64,000 nucleotides of DNA from assembly GCF_003369445.1 (NCBI RefSeq), contig NZ_QRCU01000041.1, forward strand, positions 1 through 64,000, read 5' to 3'. A program made the translations under genes and the position numbers. Below, piece by piece: positions 25,149 to 32,998 of this stretch. The DNA is from Arthrobacter silvisoli (lineage in GTDB: Bacteria > Actinomycetota > Actinomycetes > Actinomycetales > Micrococcaceae). The notes under the pieces are model-generated. The model did no database searches. It had not been told where the DNA came from and saw only the letters and a list, made by a program, of their open reading frames with translations. The stretch's first letter is position 1, and every line of letters starts with the position of its first letter.

Positions 25149-25592
25149 TTGACTGACACCCAGCCCGTCCCGGACCTCCGTGCCTGGCTGGCCGGCGGCT
25201 GGACCGTGGAGCGCACCTTATGGGACCGCGGCAGCGGCACGCGCGGAACCTTCACCGGCGTCGCGCAGTACACTGAAACGCCCGACGGCGGCCTCCGCTA
25301 CCGCGAAAACGGCGCCCTTGAATGGGGCAGCCACAGCGGCCCTGCCTCGCGCGAATACCTGCTGCGTCCCGCGGACACTCCCGATGCCATGGACATGTTC
25401 TTCCCCGACGGCCGGCCGTTCCACCGCTTCAGCTTCAGCGCGGACACGTCGCAGGCCCGGCACTGGTGCGACCCTGACGACTACGCCGTGAACTACCGCT
25501 GGCTCGGCCCCGATTCCTTCGCCTACAGCTGGGATGTGCACGGCCCGGCGAAGGACCTGTTGCTTGAATCCGTCCTGAGGAGGGAATCGTGA
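25149..25592 (+). CDS. DUF6314-like small protein starting just after tRNA-Arg
   Basis: A 147-residue soluble protein (MTDTQPVPDLRAWLAGGWTV by initiator reading of TTG). Aromatic-rich strands GTFTGVAQYTETPDGGLRYR, FHRFSFSADTSQARHWC and YAVNYRWLGPDSFAYSWDV suggest a small beta-barrel like the DUF6314/lipocalin-like group; this is from memory. The TTG start is only two bases after the tRNA discriminator, leaving no room for a Shine-Dalgarno outside the tRNA, so tRNA 3'-end processing would give an almost leaderless mRNA. It overlaps the Nudix gene as GTGA. Confidence 0.75.
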   Translation: MTDTQPVPDLRAWLAGGWTVERTLWDRGSGTRGTFTGVAQYTETPDGGLRYRENGALEWGSHSGPASREYLLRPADTPDAMDMFFPDGRPFHRFSFSADTSQARHWCDPDDYAVNYRWLGPDSFAYSWDVHGPAKDLLLESVLRRES

Positions 25593-25987
25593 GGGATCTG
25601 ATCGTGGTCAGTGCGGTCTGTGTCTACGACCGCGCCGGCCGCATGCTGACGGTCCGCAAACGCGGCACGGACAAGTTCATGCACCCCGGCGGCAAGCCTG
25701 AGCCTGGCGAAAGCGCTGCGGAGGCGGCGTCGCGGGAGCTCGCCGAAGAGGTGGGCATCCGGGTCGCCCCGGGCGAGCTCGTGCCACTGGGGATCTACCT
25801 GGCCACCGCCGCCAACGAGGCCGCCACGGACATCCAGGCAACGGTCTTCACCGCACCCGGCACCTGGGAGGCACACCCCTCGGCGGAAATCGCCGAGATC
25901 CGCTGGCTGGAGCTCGACGGCGAACTACCGGAAGACCTCGCCCCGCTGCTCACCGAGCATGTGCTCCCGGCGCTGGCCAAGCAGTAG
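25589..25987 (+). CDS. Nudix hydrolase
   Basis: A 132-residue protein with a complete Nudix box in GGKPEPGESAAEAASRELAE followed by EVG (GX5EX7REUXEEXGU). The first strand LIVVSAVCVYDRAGRMLTVRK precedes it at the usual distance. It hydrolyses a nucleoside-diphosphate-linked substrate; the preceding FMHPGG is typical of MutT-like and dNTP/NADH-type members but does not fix the substrate. GTG start overlapping the DUF6314-like stop, so the two are translated together. Confidence 0.88.
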   Translation: MRDLIVVSAVCVYDRAGRMLTVRKRGTDKFMHPGGKPEPGESAAEAASRELAEEVGIRVAPGELVPLGIYLATAANEAATDIQATVFTAPGTWEAHPSAEIAEIRWLELDGELPEDLAPLLTEHVLPALAKQ

Positions 25988-26061
25988 CCCGCACCCCAAC
26001 TAGCCCGCAGTTGCTGTCGTTTAGGGCGCTCAAAACGACCTCAACCGCCAGTCAGTTGGGC

Positions 26062-27975
26062 TTACAGCTCGGGAACGGCCTCCTGCGCCACCGCAGTCGC
26101 CTCCGCGAACTGGGTGTTGTACAACTCCGCGTAGCGGCCGTCGGCGGCGAGCAGTTCGGCGTGTGTTCCGCGTTCGATGATCCGGCCGTCCTCCACCACC
26201 AGGATGGCGTCCGCCGCGCGGATCGTGGACAGCCGGTGGGCAATCACGACGGCGGTCCGCCCCTGGAGTGCCTCGCCGAGGGCCGCCTGCACGGCGGCTT
26301 CGCTGGTGGAGTCAAGGGCCGCCGTCGCCTCGTCGAGGATGACCACGCGGGGCTGCGCGATCAGGAGCCGGGCAATGGTGAGCCGCTGCCGTTCGCCGCC
26401 GGAAAGCCGGTAACCGCGCTCCCCCACCACCGTGTCCAGGCCGTCCGGCAGGGACCGGACCATGGCCTCGAGGCGGGCACGGCGCAGCACATCCCACATC
26501 TCCTCTTCGGTGGCGCCGGGCCGGGCCAGGCGCAGGTTGGAGGCGATGCTTTCGTGGAACAGGTGCCCGTCCTGGGTGACCATGCCCAGCGTGTTGCGAA
26601 GGGAATCGAAAGTGGCGTCCCGGATGTCCAGGCCGGTGCCGGGGCCGTAGCCGCCCAGGCGGACCGCGCCGGAGTCGACGTCGTACAGGCGGGACAGCAG
26701 CTGCGCCACGGTGGACTTGCCCGCACCCGAGGACCCCACCAGCGCCACGGTCTGCCCGGCCTCGACCCGGAAGCTGATGCCGTGCAGCACCTCCTCGCCG
26801 CCGCGGGTGTCCAGGATCGCCACTTCCTCGAGGGAGGCCAGCGAGACCTTGTCCGCCGAGGGGTAGGCGAAGCGGACGTCATCGAACTCCACCGCAACGG
26901 GACCCTCGGGGATGGTGGCGGCACCGGGCTTTTCCTTGATCAGCGGCTCCAGGTCCAGGATCTCGAAGACCCGCTCGAAGCTGACCAGGGCGCTCATGAT
27001 TTCCACCCGGGCGTTGGAGAGGGCGGTGAGCGGCGCGTAAAGCCGGGTGAGCAGCAGCGCCAGCACCACGACGTCGCCGGCAGCCAGTTGCTTCTGGAGC
27101 GCGAGCCAGCCGCCCAGCCCGTAGACCAGGGCGAGCGCGAGCGCCGAAACGAGCGTGAGTGCCGTGATGAAGGTGAACTGCAGCATCGCGGTGCGCACGC
27201 CGATGTCCCGGACCCTGCCTGCCCGCAGCGCGAACTCGGCGGATTCGTCCGCCGGACGGCCGAACAGCTTGACGAGAGTGGCGCCGGGGGCTGAAAAGCG
27301 CTCGGTCATCTGGGTACCCATGGCCGCGTTATGCGTCGCAGCCTCACGGCGGAGGTCGGCCAGCTTGGAACCCATCCGGCGGGCCGGAATGAGGAAAACG
27401 GGCAGCAGCACCATGGCCAGCACCGTTACCAGCCAGGAAGTGTTCAGCATGACCACCAGGGTCAGGGCGAGGGCCACCACGTTGCTGACCACCCCGGACA
27501 GCGTGCCGGCGAACGCGGACTGGGCCCCGATGACGTCGTTGTTGAGGCGGCTCACGAGCGCACCGGTGCGGGTGCGGGTAAAGAAGGCGATGGGCATCCG
27601 TTGGACGTGGTTGAACACGCGGGTGCGCAGGTCCACGATCACGCCTTCACCGATCATGGAGGACAGCCAGCGGGTCAGCAATCCCAGCCCGGCCTCGGCC
27701 ACTGCCACAATGGCGATCAGCACGGCCAGCCAGATCACCTCACCGGCGTCGGAACCGGCGATGATCGTATCCACCACCCGACCGGCGAGCACCGGGGTGG
27801 CCACCGCCAGGATCGCCCCGCCGATCGAGGCCAGCACGAAGGCGATCAGCCGGGTGCGGTGGGGCCTGGCGAAGCCCAGCACGCGTTTGAGGGTCTCCTT
27901 GGAGAACGGCTGCGACCCGCTCTTGGCACGGGTGATGTTGTAGAGCGAGGTCCACGCCACGCGGTCCATGCTCAT
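26062..27975 (-). CDS. ABC exporter, fused permease-ATPase (half-transporter)
   Basis: A 637-residue type I ABC exporter: about six membrane helices in residues 40-330, then an ATPase domain. Walker A is LVGSSGAGKSTVAQLL, the Q-loop is MVTQDGHLF, the signature is YRLSGGERQRLTIARLL, Walker B is VVILDEATAALD and the H-loop is VIAHRLST. It likely works as a homodimer in lipid, drug or peptide export. It overlaps the upstream ABC-F gene by ATGA (27972-27975), so both are probably expressed from the ABC-F promoter under its leader terminator. Substrate unknown; the ABC-F partner hints at antibiotic stress. Confidence 0.92.
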   Translation of the reverse strand: MSMDRVAWTSLYNITRAKSGSQPFSKETLKRVLGFARPHRTRLIAFVLASIGGAILAVATPVLAGRVVDTIIAGSDAGEVIWLAVLIAIVAVAEAGLGLLTRWLSSMIGEGVIVDLRTRVFNHVQRMPIAFFTRTRTGALVSRLNNDVIGAQSAFAGTLSGVVSNVVALALTLVVMLNTSWLVTVLAMVLLPVFLIPARRMGSKLADLRREAATHNAAMGTQMTERFSAPGATLVKLFGRPADESAEFALRAGRVRDIGVRTAMLQFTFITALTLVSALALALVYGLGGWLALQKQLAAGDVVVLALLLTRLYAPLTALSNARVEIMSALVSFERVFEILDLEPLIKEKPGAATIPEGPVAVEFDDVRFAYPSADKVSLASLEEVAILDTRGGEEVLHGISFRVEAGQTVALVGSSGAGKSTVAQLLSRLYDVDSGAVRLGGYGPGTGLDIRDATFDSLRNTLGMVTQDGHLFHESIASNLRLARPGATEEEMWDVLRRARLEAMVRSLPDGLDTVVGERGYRLSGGERQRLTIARLLIAQPRVVILDEATAALDSTSEAAVQAALGEALQGRTAVVIAHRLSTIRAADAILVVEDGRIIERGTHAELLAADGRYAELYNTQFAEATAVAQEAVPEL

Positions 27976-29636
27976 GGCTTTGCGCCTCCCGTTGCGTGGT
28001 GAAGTTCCGTAACCTGGCCGCTTTCGACGTGCCAGCGCACGTCCAGGCGGACGTTTTCGAGCAGGCGCCGGTCGTGGGTGACGAGCAACAGCGCGCCGTC
28101 ATAGCTGTCCAGGGCCTGTTCGAGCTGCTCGATGGCCGGCAGGTCAAGGTGGTTCGTGGGCTCGTCCAGGACCAGCAGATTCACGCCGCGGGCCTGCAAT
28201 AGCGCCAGGGCGGCACGGGTCCGCTCCCCCGGCGAAAGCGAGTCGACCGTCCGGGAGGTGTGGTCGGCCCTGAGACCGAACTTGGCCAGCAGCGTGCGCA
28301 CCTCGGCGGTGGGCCAGTCGGACAGGACGGTCTCGACGGCGACCGCAAGGGTGAGGTGCCCGGCCAGCAGGCCGCGGGCCTGGTCGATTTCGCCGATGGC
28401 GACAGAGACTCCCAAGGAGGCTTCGCCGTCGTCGGGGTCCGTGATCCCGAGCAGGACACGCAAGAGGGTGGATTTCCCGGCGCCATTCGGTCCGGTGATG
28501 CCGATCCGCTCGCCGGCGTTCAGCTGCAGGTTGACCGGTCCCAGCGTGAAGGCGCCCTGGCGCACGACGGCGTCCCGCAGCGTGGCGACCACCGAACTGG
28601 ACCGGGGCGCGGCACCAATGCTGAACTGCAGCTGCCATTCCTTCCGCGGCTCTTCGACTTCCTCGAGGCGGGCGATCCGGGATTCCATCTGGCGGACCTT
28701 CTGGGCCTGCTTCTCCGAGGATTCAGTACTGGCAGCGCGGCGGTTCTTGTCGTTGTCCGGGTTCTTCTTCATGGCGTTCCGGACGCCCTGCGAGCTCCAT
28801 TCGCGCTGAGTGCGGGCGCGGGAAACCAAGTCGGCCTTGGTGCTGGCATATTCCTCGTAGCGTTCGCGGGCGTGCCTCTTGGCCACGGCACGTTCTTCGA
28901 GGAAGGAATCGTAGCCGCCGTCGTACACGGACACGGAGTTCTGGGCCAGGTCCAGTTCCACCACCCGGGTGACGCAGCGGGCCAGGAACTCGCGGTCGTG
29001 GGACACAAGGACCACCCCACCGCGCAGGCCCTGGACGAACTTCTCCAGCCGGTCCAAGCCCTCGAGGTCGAGATCGTTGGTGGGTTCGTCGAGGAGGACC
29101 ACATCGAAGCGGCTCAGCAGCAGGGCCGCGAGCGCCACGCGCGCGGCCTGGCCGCCGGAGAGCCCGGTCATGAGGGCGTCGTGTCCCGTCTCCAGGCCGA
29201 GTTCGGCCAGGACAGGGGGAATGCGTTCCTCGAGGTCCGCAGCGCCGGAGGCCATCCAACGGTCGAAGGCCACAGAGTAGGCGTCGTCCGCTCCGGGCGC
29301 GCCGCTGCCGAGGGCTTCCGCGGCGGCCTCCATTTCCTCGGTGGCCTCGGCGCACCCGGTGCGGCGGGCGATGTAGGCTGCCACGGTTTCGCCGGGCGTC
29401 CGTTCGTGTTCCTGCGGCAGCCAGCCGACGAAGGCGTCGGCCGGGGCTAGGCTGACCGTGCCTTCCTGGGGGCGGTCCGCGCCAGCCAGGATGCGAAGCA
29501 GCGTGGACTTGCCGGCACCGTTGGCGCCGACGACGCCCACCACGTCTCCCGGGGCCACTGTCAGGGAGAGTTTGGAGAACAAGGTGCGGTGACCGTGGCC
29601 GCCGGAAAGATCCTTGGCGACAAGTGTTGCAGTCAT
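27972..29636 (-). CDS. ABC-F family ATPase
   Basis: A 554-residue soluble protein with two ATPase domains and no membrane helices. First domain: Walker A VGANGAGKSTLLRIL, signature GLSGGQAARVALAALL, Walker B VVLLDEPTNDLD. An interdomain linker with many charged residues (EKQAQKVRQMESRIARLEEV) follows. Second domain: Walker A ITGPNGAGKSTLLRVLL, signature SLSPGERTRAALALL, Walker B LLVLDEPTNHLD. ABC-F proteins act on ribosomes and many protect against antibiotics; others, such as EttA, are housekeeping. The coupled ABC exporter and the hairpin with a T-tract in its leader favour an inducible, resistance-type role, which is inference. Confidence 0.9.
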   Translation of the reverse strand: MTATLVAKDLSGGHGHRTLFSKLSLTVAPGDVVGVVGANGAGKSTLLRILAGADRPQEGTVSLAPADAFVGWLPQEHERTPGETVAAYIARRTGCAEATEEMEAAAEALGSGAPGADDAYSVAFDRWMASGAADLEERIPPVLAELGLETGHDALMTGLSGGQAARVALAALLLSRFDVVLLDEPTNDLDLEGLDRLEKFVQGLRGGVVLVSHDREFLARCVTRVVELDLAQNSVSVYDGGYDSFLEERAVAKRHARERYEEYASTKADLVSRARTQREWSSQGVRNAMKKNPDNDKNRRAASTESSEKQAQKVRQMESRIARLEEVEEPRKEWQLQFSIGAAPRSSSVVATLRDAVVRQGAFTLGPVNLQLNAGERIGITGPNGAGKSTLLRVLLGITDPDDGEASLGVSVAIGEIDQARGLLAGHLTLAVAVETVLSDWPTAEVRTLLAKFGLRADHTSRTVDSLSPGERTRAALALLQARGVNLLVLDEPTNHLDLPAIEQLEQALDSYDGALLLVTHDRRLLENVRLDVRWHVESGQVTELHHATGGAKP

Positions 29637-29705
29637 TGTCCAATCCTCTCACCGTGCCGGCCGGCAGCAGGCCGCTTCCCGCCGGAACGCTTCCGGACAT
29701 GGAAA

Positions 29706-29748
29706 AACCCGCTGGTCCGGACTTGGGGGGTGTTCGGACCAGCGGGTT
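29706..29748 (-). terminator. Intrinsic terminator in the leader of the ABC-F operon (candidate attenuator)
   Basis: On the minus strand AACCCGCTGGTCCG pairs with CGGACCAGCGGGTT and is followed by TTTCC, giving a T-tract. It ends about 70 bases before the ABC-F start. No minus-strand gene lies upstream: the HTH gene beyond it runs the other way. A candidate promoter is TTTACG (complement of about 29790-29795), a 17-base spacer and TATGCT (about 29767-29772), so the hairpin would form at the very 5' end of the transcript. Confidence 0.7.
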
Positions 29749-29816
29749 CGGAAATCAAGCATAATTCAATAGGTCCACTACGTAAAATCAGCCCGTTCGA
29801 CATTCGAAAGCCGAGC

Positions 29817-30539
29817 ATGTCCCTCCCTTCCAAAGCTTTCCAGCGCTGGCTGCATGGAGTTGCCCCGGGCGTCAGCACGTCCGATGTCTGCAGGGCCTCC
29901 GGCGTGAAACGGACCACCTTGGCCCAGCAGATGGTCCGCGGAAAGGTGGCGGAATCATCGCTGGTGCTGATCAGCCGGGCCTTGGAGCTCAATCCAGTGT
30001 CCGCCCTCGCGTCCTTCGATTCCTACGCCGACCTGCGCGGCACCCCCGTGGCTCCCACGGATGCCGAGCTCATCAGCCAGATCGCGTCCATGGACCTGCT
30101 CCGCGCCGTCATCGCCCGGAATGACCCCGGGGCACCCCAGCTCTTTGAACTGGCTGCTGTCCCGCATGAAACGTCCGTGCGCAACTGGGTGGAGGCGATC
30201 GACGACGGCGAACTGCGGCACCGGGTCAGCCACGCCACCGGGATCGCCCCGCAGAACTTCTCCGCCCATCTGACGGCGAACCGGATGCCCCCGGAACTGG
30301 CCATCGCCACGGCGCGGGAGGCCGGCGTCGGGCCTGCGGGCGGACTGATCGCCAGCGGGCTGGTCAGCGAAGAGGAAGCCGGGTGGCCGATCGGGGCCAG
30401 GCGGGCGGCCCTCGACCGGCTGGGCACCGCGGACCTGGTTTCCCTCGCCGGGGACCGGCTGCAGGCGCTGGGCAAGTCCCTGCACCGCCAGGAACACGAA
30501 CGAGACCGCACCGAACGAATCTGGGAGAACCTGGGATGA
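29817..30539 (+). CDS. Putative DNA-binding protein with two HTH-like segments
   Basis: A 240-residue protein starting MSLPSKAFQRWLHGVAPGVS. A lambda-repressor-like HTH is visible at about residues 20-55 (STSDVCRASGVKRTTLAQQM). A second stretch with the same pattern lies near residues 130-175 (LRHRVSHATGIAPQNFSAHL, then TANRMPPELAIATAREAGV), aligning as VCRASGVKRTTL to VSHATGIAPQNF. This suggests an internal duplication. It ends in a charged helix (LHRQEHERDRTERIWENLG) and overlaps the membrane-protein gene as ATGA. Divergent from the ABC-F operon. Regulator function and targets are inferred only. Confidence 0.75.
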   Translation: MSLPSKAFQRWLHGVAPGVSTSDVCRASGVKRTTLAQQMVRGKVAESSLVLISRALELNPVSALASFDSYADLRGTPVAPTDAELISQIASMDLLRAVIARNDPGAPQLFELAAVPHETSVRNWVEAIDDGELRHRVSHATGIAPQNFSAHLTANRMPPELAIATAREAGVGPAGGLIASGLVSEEEAGWPIGARRAALDRLGTADLVSLAGDRLQALGKSLHRQEHERDRTERIWENLG

Positions 30540-31237
30540 CCGCCGTCCTGCCCTGGCTGACACTCTTTGTCTGCGTTGCGATGACGGCAGTGCGGGTGCC
30601 CAGCGCGATCAGGGGCCAGAACCGGACCATGTTCTTCCTCTTCGCCCTGCTTTCCGTGGACATCCTGCTGAGCATCCGTGAGCCCTACCTTGCCGTCGAC
30701 GCGGTGCTTGGCGGCATCAACTTGGCCAACCTGCTGCTCCGTTTCCTGCTCTACGGCACGTTCCTGCTGCTCGGGGTCAGGACCGCCGCCGCCTTCGGTT
30801 CCCCGGCCGGGATGCGCGCGATCCGCGGACCGCTTGGCATAGCCGTGCTGGCGGTGGTCACGGTGCTGACCGCCTGGATCTTCTTCTCCATGGATACGAG
30901 GGGGTCGACCACCGGATTGTCCGGCCTTTCCCAGACCCCTGCCCTGGAAAGCTACGCGGCCCTGGGCCGGCTCTACCCCGGCTACGTTGCCGCCTGCCTG
31001 CTTCCCGGCATCTGGCAGGCTGTCCGCGGTTCGGGGCCGGCCTTGTTGCGCCTCGCCTCGGGCACCTTGTTCCTGGGCTTCTGCCTGTTGCTCCTGTCAC
31101 AGGGGTTTCCGCTGGTTCCGGAATCGGCGGCTTGGCTGCGTCCTGCGATCAATTACTCGGCAGCGCTGGCCAGCGCCTTGGGCCTGGGCGGGATCTGGCT
31201 CTCGAAATCCCTTGCCCGGCGCAGGTCCCATGGCTAA
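30536..31237 (+). CDS. Seven-helix membrane protein coupled to the HTH gene
   Basis: A 233-residue protein with about seven membrane helices: PWLTLFVCVAMTAVRV, MFFLFALLSVDILLSI, LLLRFLLYGTFLLLGV, GIAVLAVVTVLTAWIFF, YPGYVAACLLPGIWQAV, GTLFLGFCLLLLSQGF and NYSAALASALGLGGIWL. It ends in a basic tail, SLARRRSHG. The arrangement recalls the MAB_1171c-type 7-TM proteins that accompany XRE regulators in actinobacteria, though this one is short. Start and stop overlap (ATGA) tie it to the HTH gene; together they look like a sensor or antisensor pair. Function unknown. Confidence 0.78.
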   Translation: MTAVLPWLTLFVCVAMTAVRVPSAIRGQNRTMFFLFALLSVDILLSIREPYLAVDAVLGGINLANLLLRFLLYGTFLLLGVRTAAAFGSPAGMRAIRGPLGIAVLAVVTVLTAWIFFSMDTRGSTTGLSGLSQTPALESYAALGRLYPGYVAACLLPGIWQAVRGSGPALLRLASGTLFLGFCLLLLSQGFPLVPESAAWLRPAINYSAALASALGLGGIWLSKSLARRRSHG

Positions 31238-31396
31238 CGTTTGGTGAAGAAAATCCAGAACATACCGCGTAACCTCTTTCACAAACCCATTAGAACGTGC
31301 CACAATAATGATTGTGTGAATGAGACGCAGCCTGGCCCTTGAATCATGAACGGGTTTCGAGAAGCCGTGGCGCGGACAGGATCACCATTGGGGGGA

Positions 31397-31440
31397 TGAG
31401 TGGTGGCGGGCTGTTGGGGACCGCCCCCACTCAGCCTTTT
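31397..31440 (+). terminator. Intrinsic terminator upstream of the amino-acid importer (terminator or attenuator)
   Basis: TGAGTGGTGGCGG (31397-31409) pairs with CCGCCCCCACTCA (31421-31433) with one mismatch, followed by GCCTTTTT. It is 160 bases beyond the membrane-protein stop and about 65 bases before the binding-protein start. I see no promoter in the 60 bases after it, while AT-richer promoter-like sequence lies at about 31275-31310, so it may be a conditional leader terminator for the importer. Confidence 0.7.
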
Positions 31441-31504
31441 TAACGGCAGTTGCGGAGGGCAAGCCACGCCGGGTCCGGCAGGAACGCATGGCAAGATGGC
31501 ATTC

Positions 31505-32317
31505 ATGACAAGCCTGCTCACCCGTCGCACAGCAATTTCCGCAGCATTCGCCGCCGCCGCCCTCACCCTGGCTGCCTGTGGCGGAAGCCCCGCACCGGCC
31601 TCCGGCTCCGACACCTCCCTTTCCGACATCAAGTCCAAGGGCGAGATCGTGATCGCCACGGAAGGCACCTACCGGCCTTTCAGCTTCCATGAGGAAGGCT
31701 CGGGCAAGCTCACCGGCTTCGACGTCGAAATTGCCGAGGCCGTGGCGGCGAAGCTGGGCGTCAAGGCAAGCTTCCAGGAAACCCAGTTCGACGGCATCTT
31801 CGCCGGCCTGGACGCCAAGCGCTTCGACACGATCGCCAACCAGATCTCCATCAACGACGAGCGCAAGGCCAAGTACACCTTCTCCGCCCCGTACACCGTG
31901 TCCACCGGCGTCGTGGTGACCAAGGCCGACAACTCCAGCATCCACAGCTTCAGCGACCTCAAAGGCAAGACCACCGCGCAGTCGCTCACCAGCAACTTCT
32001 ACAAGCTCGCCGTGGAAGCCGGGGCCAACGTGCAGTCGGTCGAGGGCTGGGCCCAGGCCGCCACGCTGGTCCGGCAGGGCCGCGTGGACGCCACTGTCAA
32101 CGACAAGCTGACCTACCTCGACTACGCCAAGAGCACTCCCGATTCCGGGCTGAAGGTCGCCGCCGAATCCACGGAGAAGACCGAAAGCGCCTTCGTCTTC
32201 CGCAAGGGATCCACGGAACTGACCGCCGCCGTCGACAAGGCGCTGGCCGATCTGCGCGCTGACGGAACCCTGGCGAAGATCTCGCAGAAGTATTTCGGCG
32301 CGGATGTCACCAAGTAG
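31505..32317 (+). CDS. Polar amino acid (cystine-type) ABC transporter, binding lipoprotein
   Basis: A 270-residue family 3 solute-binding protein. The signal peptide MTSLLTRRTAISAAFAAAAL ends in lipobox LAAC with Cys25 as anchor. The mature domain has IVIATEGTYRPFSFHEEGSG, LTGFDVEIAEAVAAKLGV, QFDGIFAGLDAKRFDTIANQ, and a C-terminus LRADGTLAKISQKYFGADVT, the usual ending of this family. The T/R/D pattern resembles cystine or other polar amino-acid binders (TcyJ/FliY-like). An alternative ATG lies nine bases upstream (MAF). First gene of a three-gene importer operon. Confidence 0.9.
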   Translation: MTSLLTRRTAISAAFAAAALTLAACGGSPAPASGSDTSLSDIKSKGEIVIATEGTYRPFSFHEEGSGKLTGFDVEIAEAVAAKLGVKASFQETQFDGIFAGLDAKRFDTIANQISINDERKAKYTFSAPYTVSTGVVVTKADNSSIHSFSDLKGKTTAQSLTSNFYKLAVEAGANVQSVEGWAQAATLVRQGRVDATVNDKLTYLDYAKSTPDSGLKVAAESTEKTESAFVFRKGSTELTAAVDKALADLRADGTLAKISQKYFGADVTK

Positions 32318-32332
32318 CCGGCAGGCCCGCGG

Positions 32333-32998
32333 ATGACTTTCAACTGGGACCTCGTCTGGAGTTCCTTCGGCCCGATCATCGGCGGCGCCCTCACCGGCAC
32401 CATCCCGCTGACCCTGGCGTCCTTCGCCTTCGGCCTGCTCCTGGCCCTGCTGGTGGCGCTGCTTCGTTTGAGCCCCAACAGGGTGCTCTCCGGAATCGCC
32501 CGCTTCTATGTCTCGGTCATCCGGGGCACTCCCCTGCTGGTGCAGTTGTTCGTGATTTTCTATGGCCTGCCCAGCCTGGGGGTGAAGCTTGAGCCTTGGC
32601 CCAGCGCCATCATCGCGTTCTCGCTCAATGTGGGCGGCTATGCGGCCGAGATCATCCGGGCGGCCATCCTCTCGGTGCCCAAGGGGCAGTGGGAGGCAGG
32701 GCACACCATCGGTATGTCCGGCACGCAGACGCTGGTACGGATCATCCTGCCGCAGGCTGCCCGGGTCTCGGTGCCGCCGCTGTCCAACACTTTCATCTCC
32801 TTGGTGAAGGACACCTCGCTGGCCTCCCTCATCCTCGTGACCGAACTCTTCCGCAACGCCCAGCAGATCGCCGCGTTCAGCCAGGAGTTCATGGTGCTGT
32901 ACCTCGAGGCAGCCCTGGTCTACTGGGTAGTGTGTCTGGCCCTGTCCACGGCACAGTCGGCCCTGGAACGCAGATTGGACCGCTATGTCGCCCACTGA
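32333..32998 (+). CDS. Polar amino acid ABC transporter, permease
   Basis: A 221-residue HisM/GlnP-type permease with about five helices. IPLTLASFAFGLLLALLVAL is helix 1; the family motif SVIRGTPLLVQLFVIFYGLP and the EAA loop WEAGHTIGMSGTQTLVRIIL are intact. It starts 15 bases after the binding-protein stop and overlaps the ATPase gene by 14 bases. It probably works as a homodimer, as no second permease is present. Confidence 0.92.
   Translation: MTFNWDLVWSSFGPIIGGALTGTIPLTLASFAFGLLLALLVALLRLSPNRVLSGIARFYVSVIRGTPLLVQLFVIFYGLPSLGVKLEPWPSAIIAFSLNVGGYAAEIIRAAILSVPKGQWEAGHTIGMSGTQTLVRIILPQAARVSVPPLSNTFISLVKDTSLASLILVTELFRNAQQIAAFSQEFMVLYLEAALVYWVVCLALSTAQSALERRLDRYVAH

Noticed and set aside
31238-31500. 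SAM-IV, T-box or other named riboswitch before the importer
   Set aside because: I could not find the conserved cores of these classes; only the terminator hairpin is clear.
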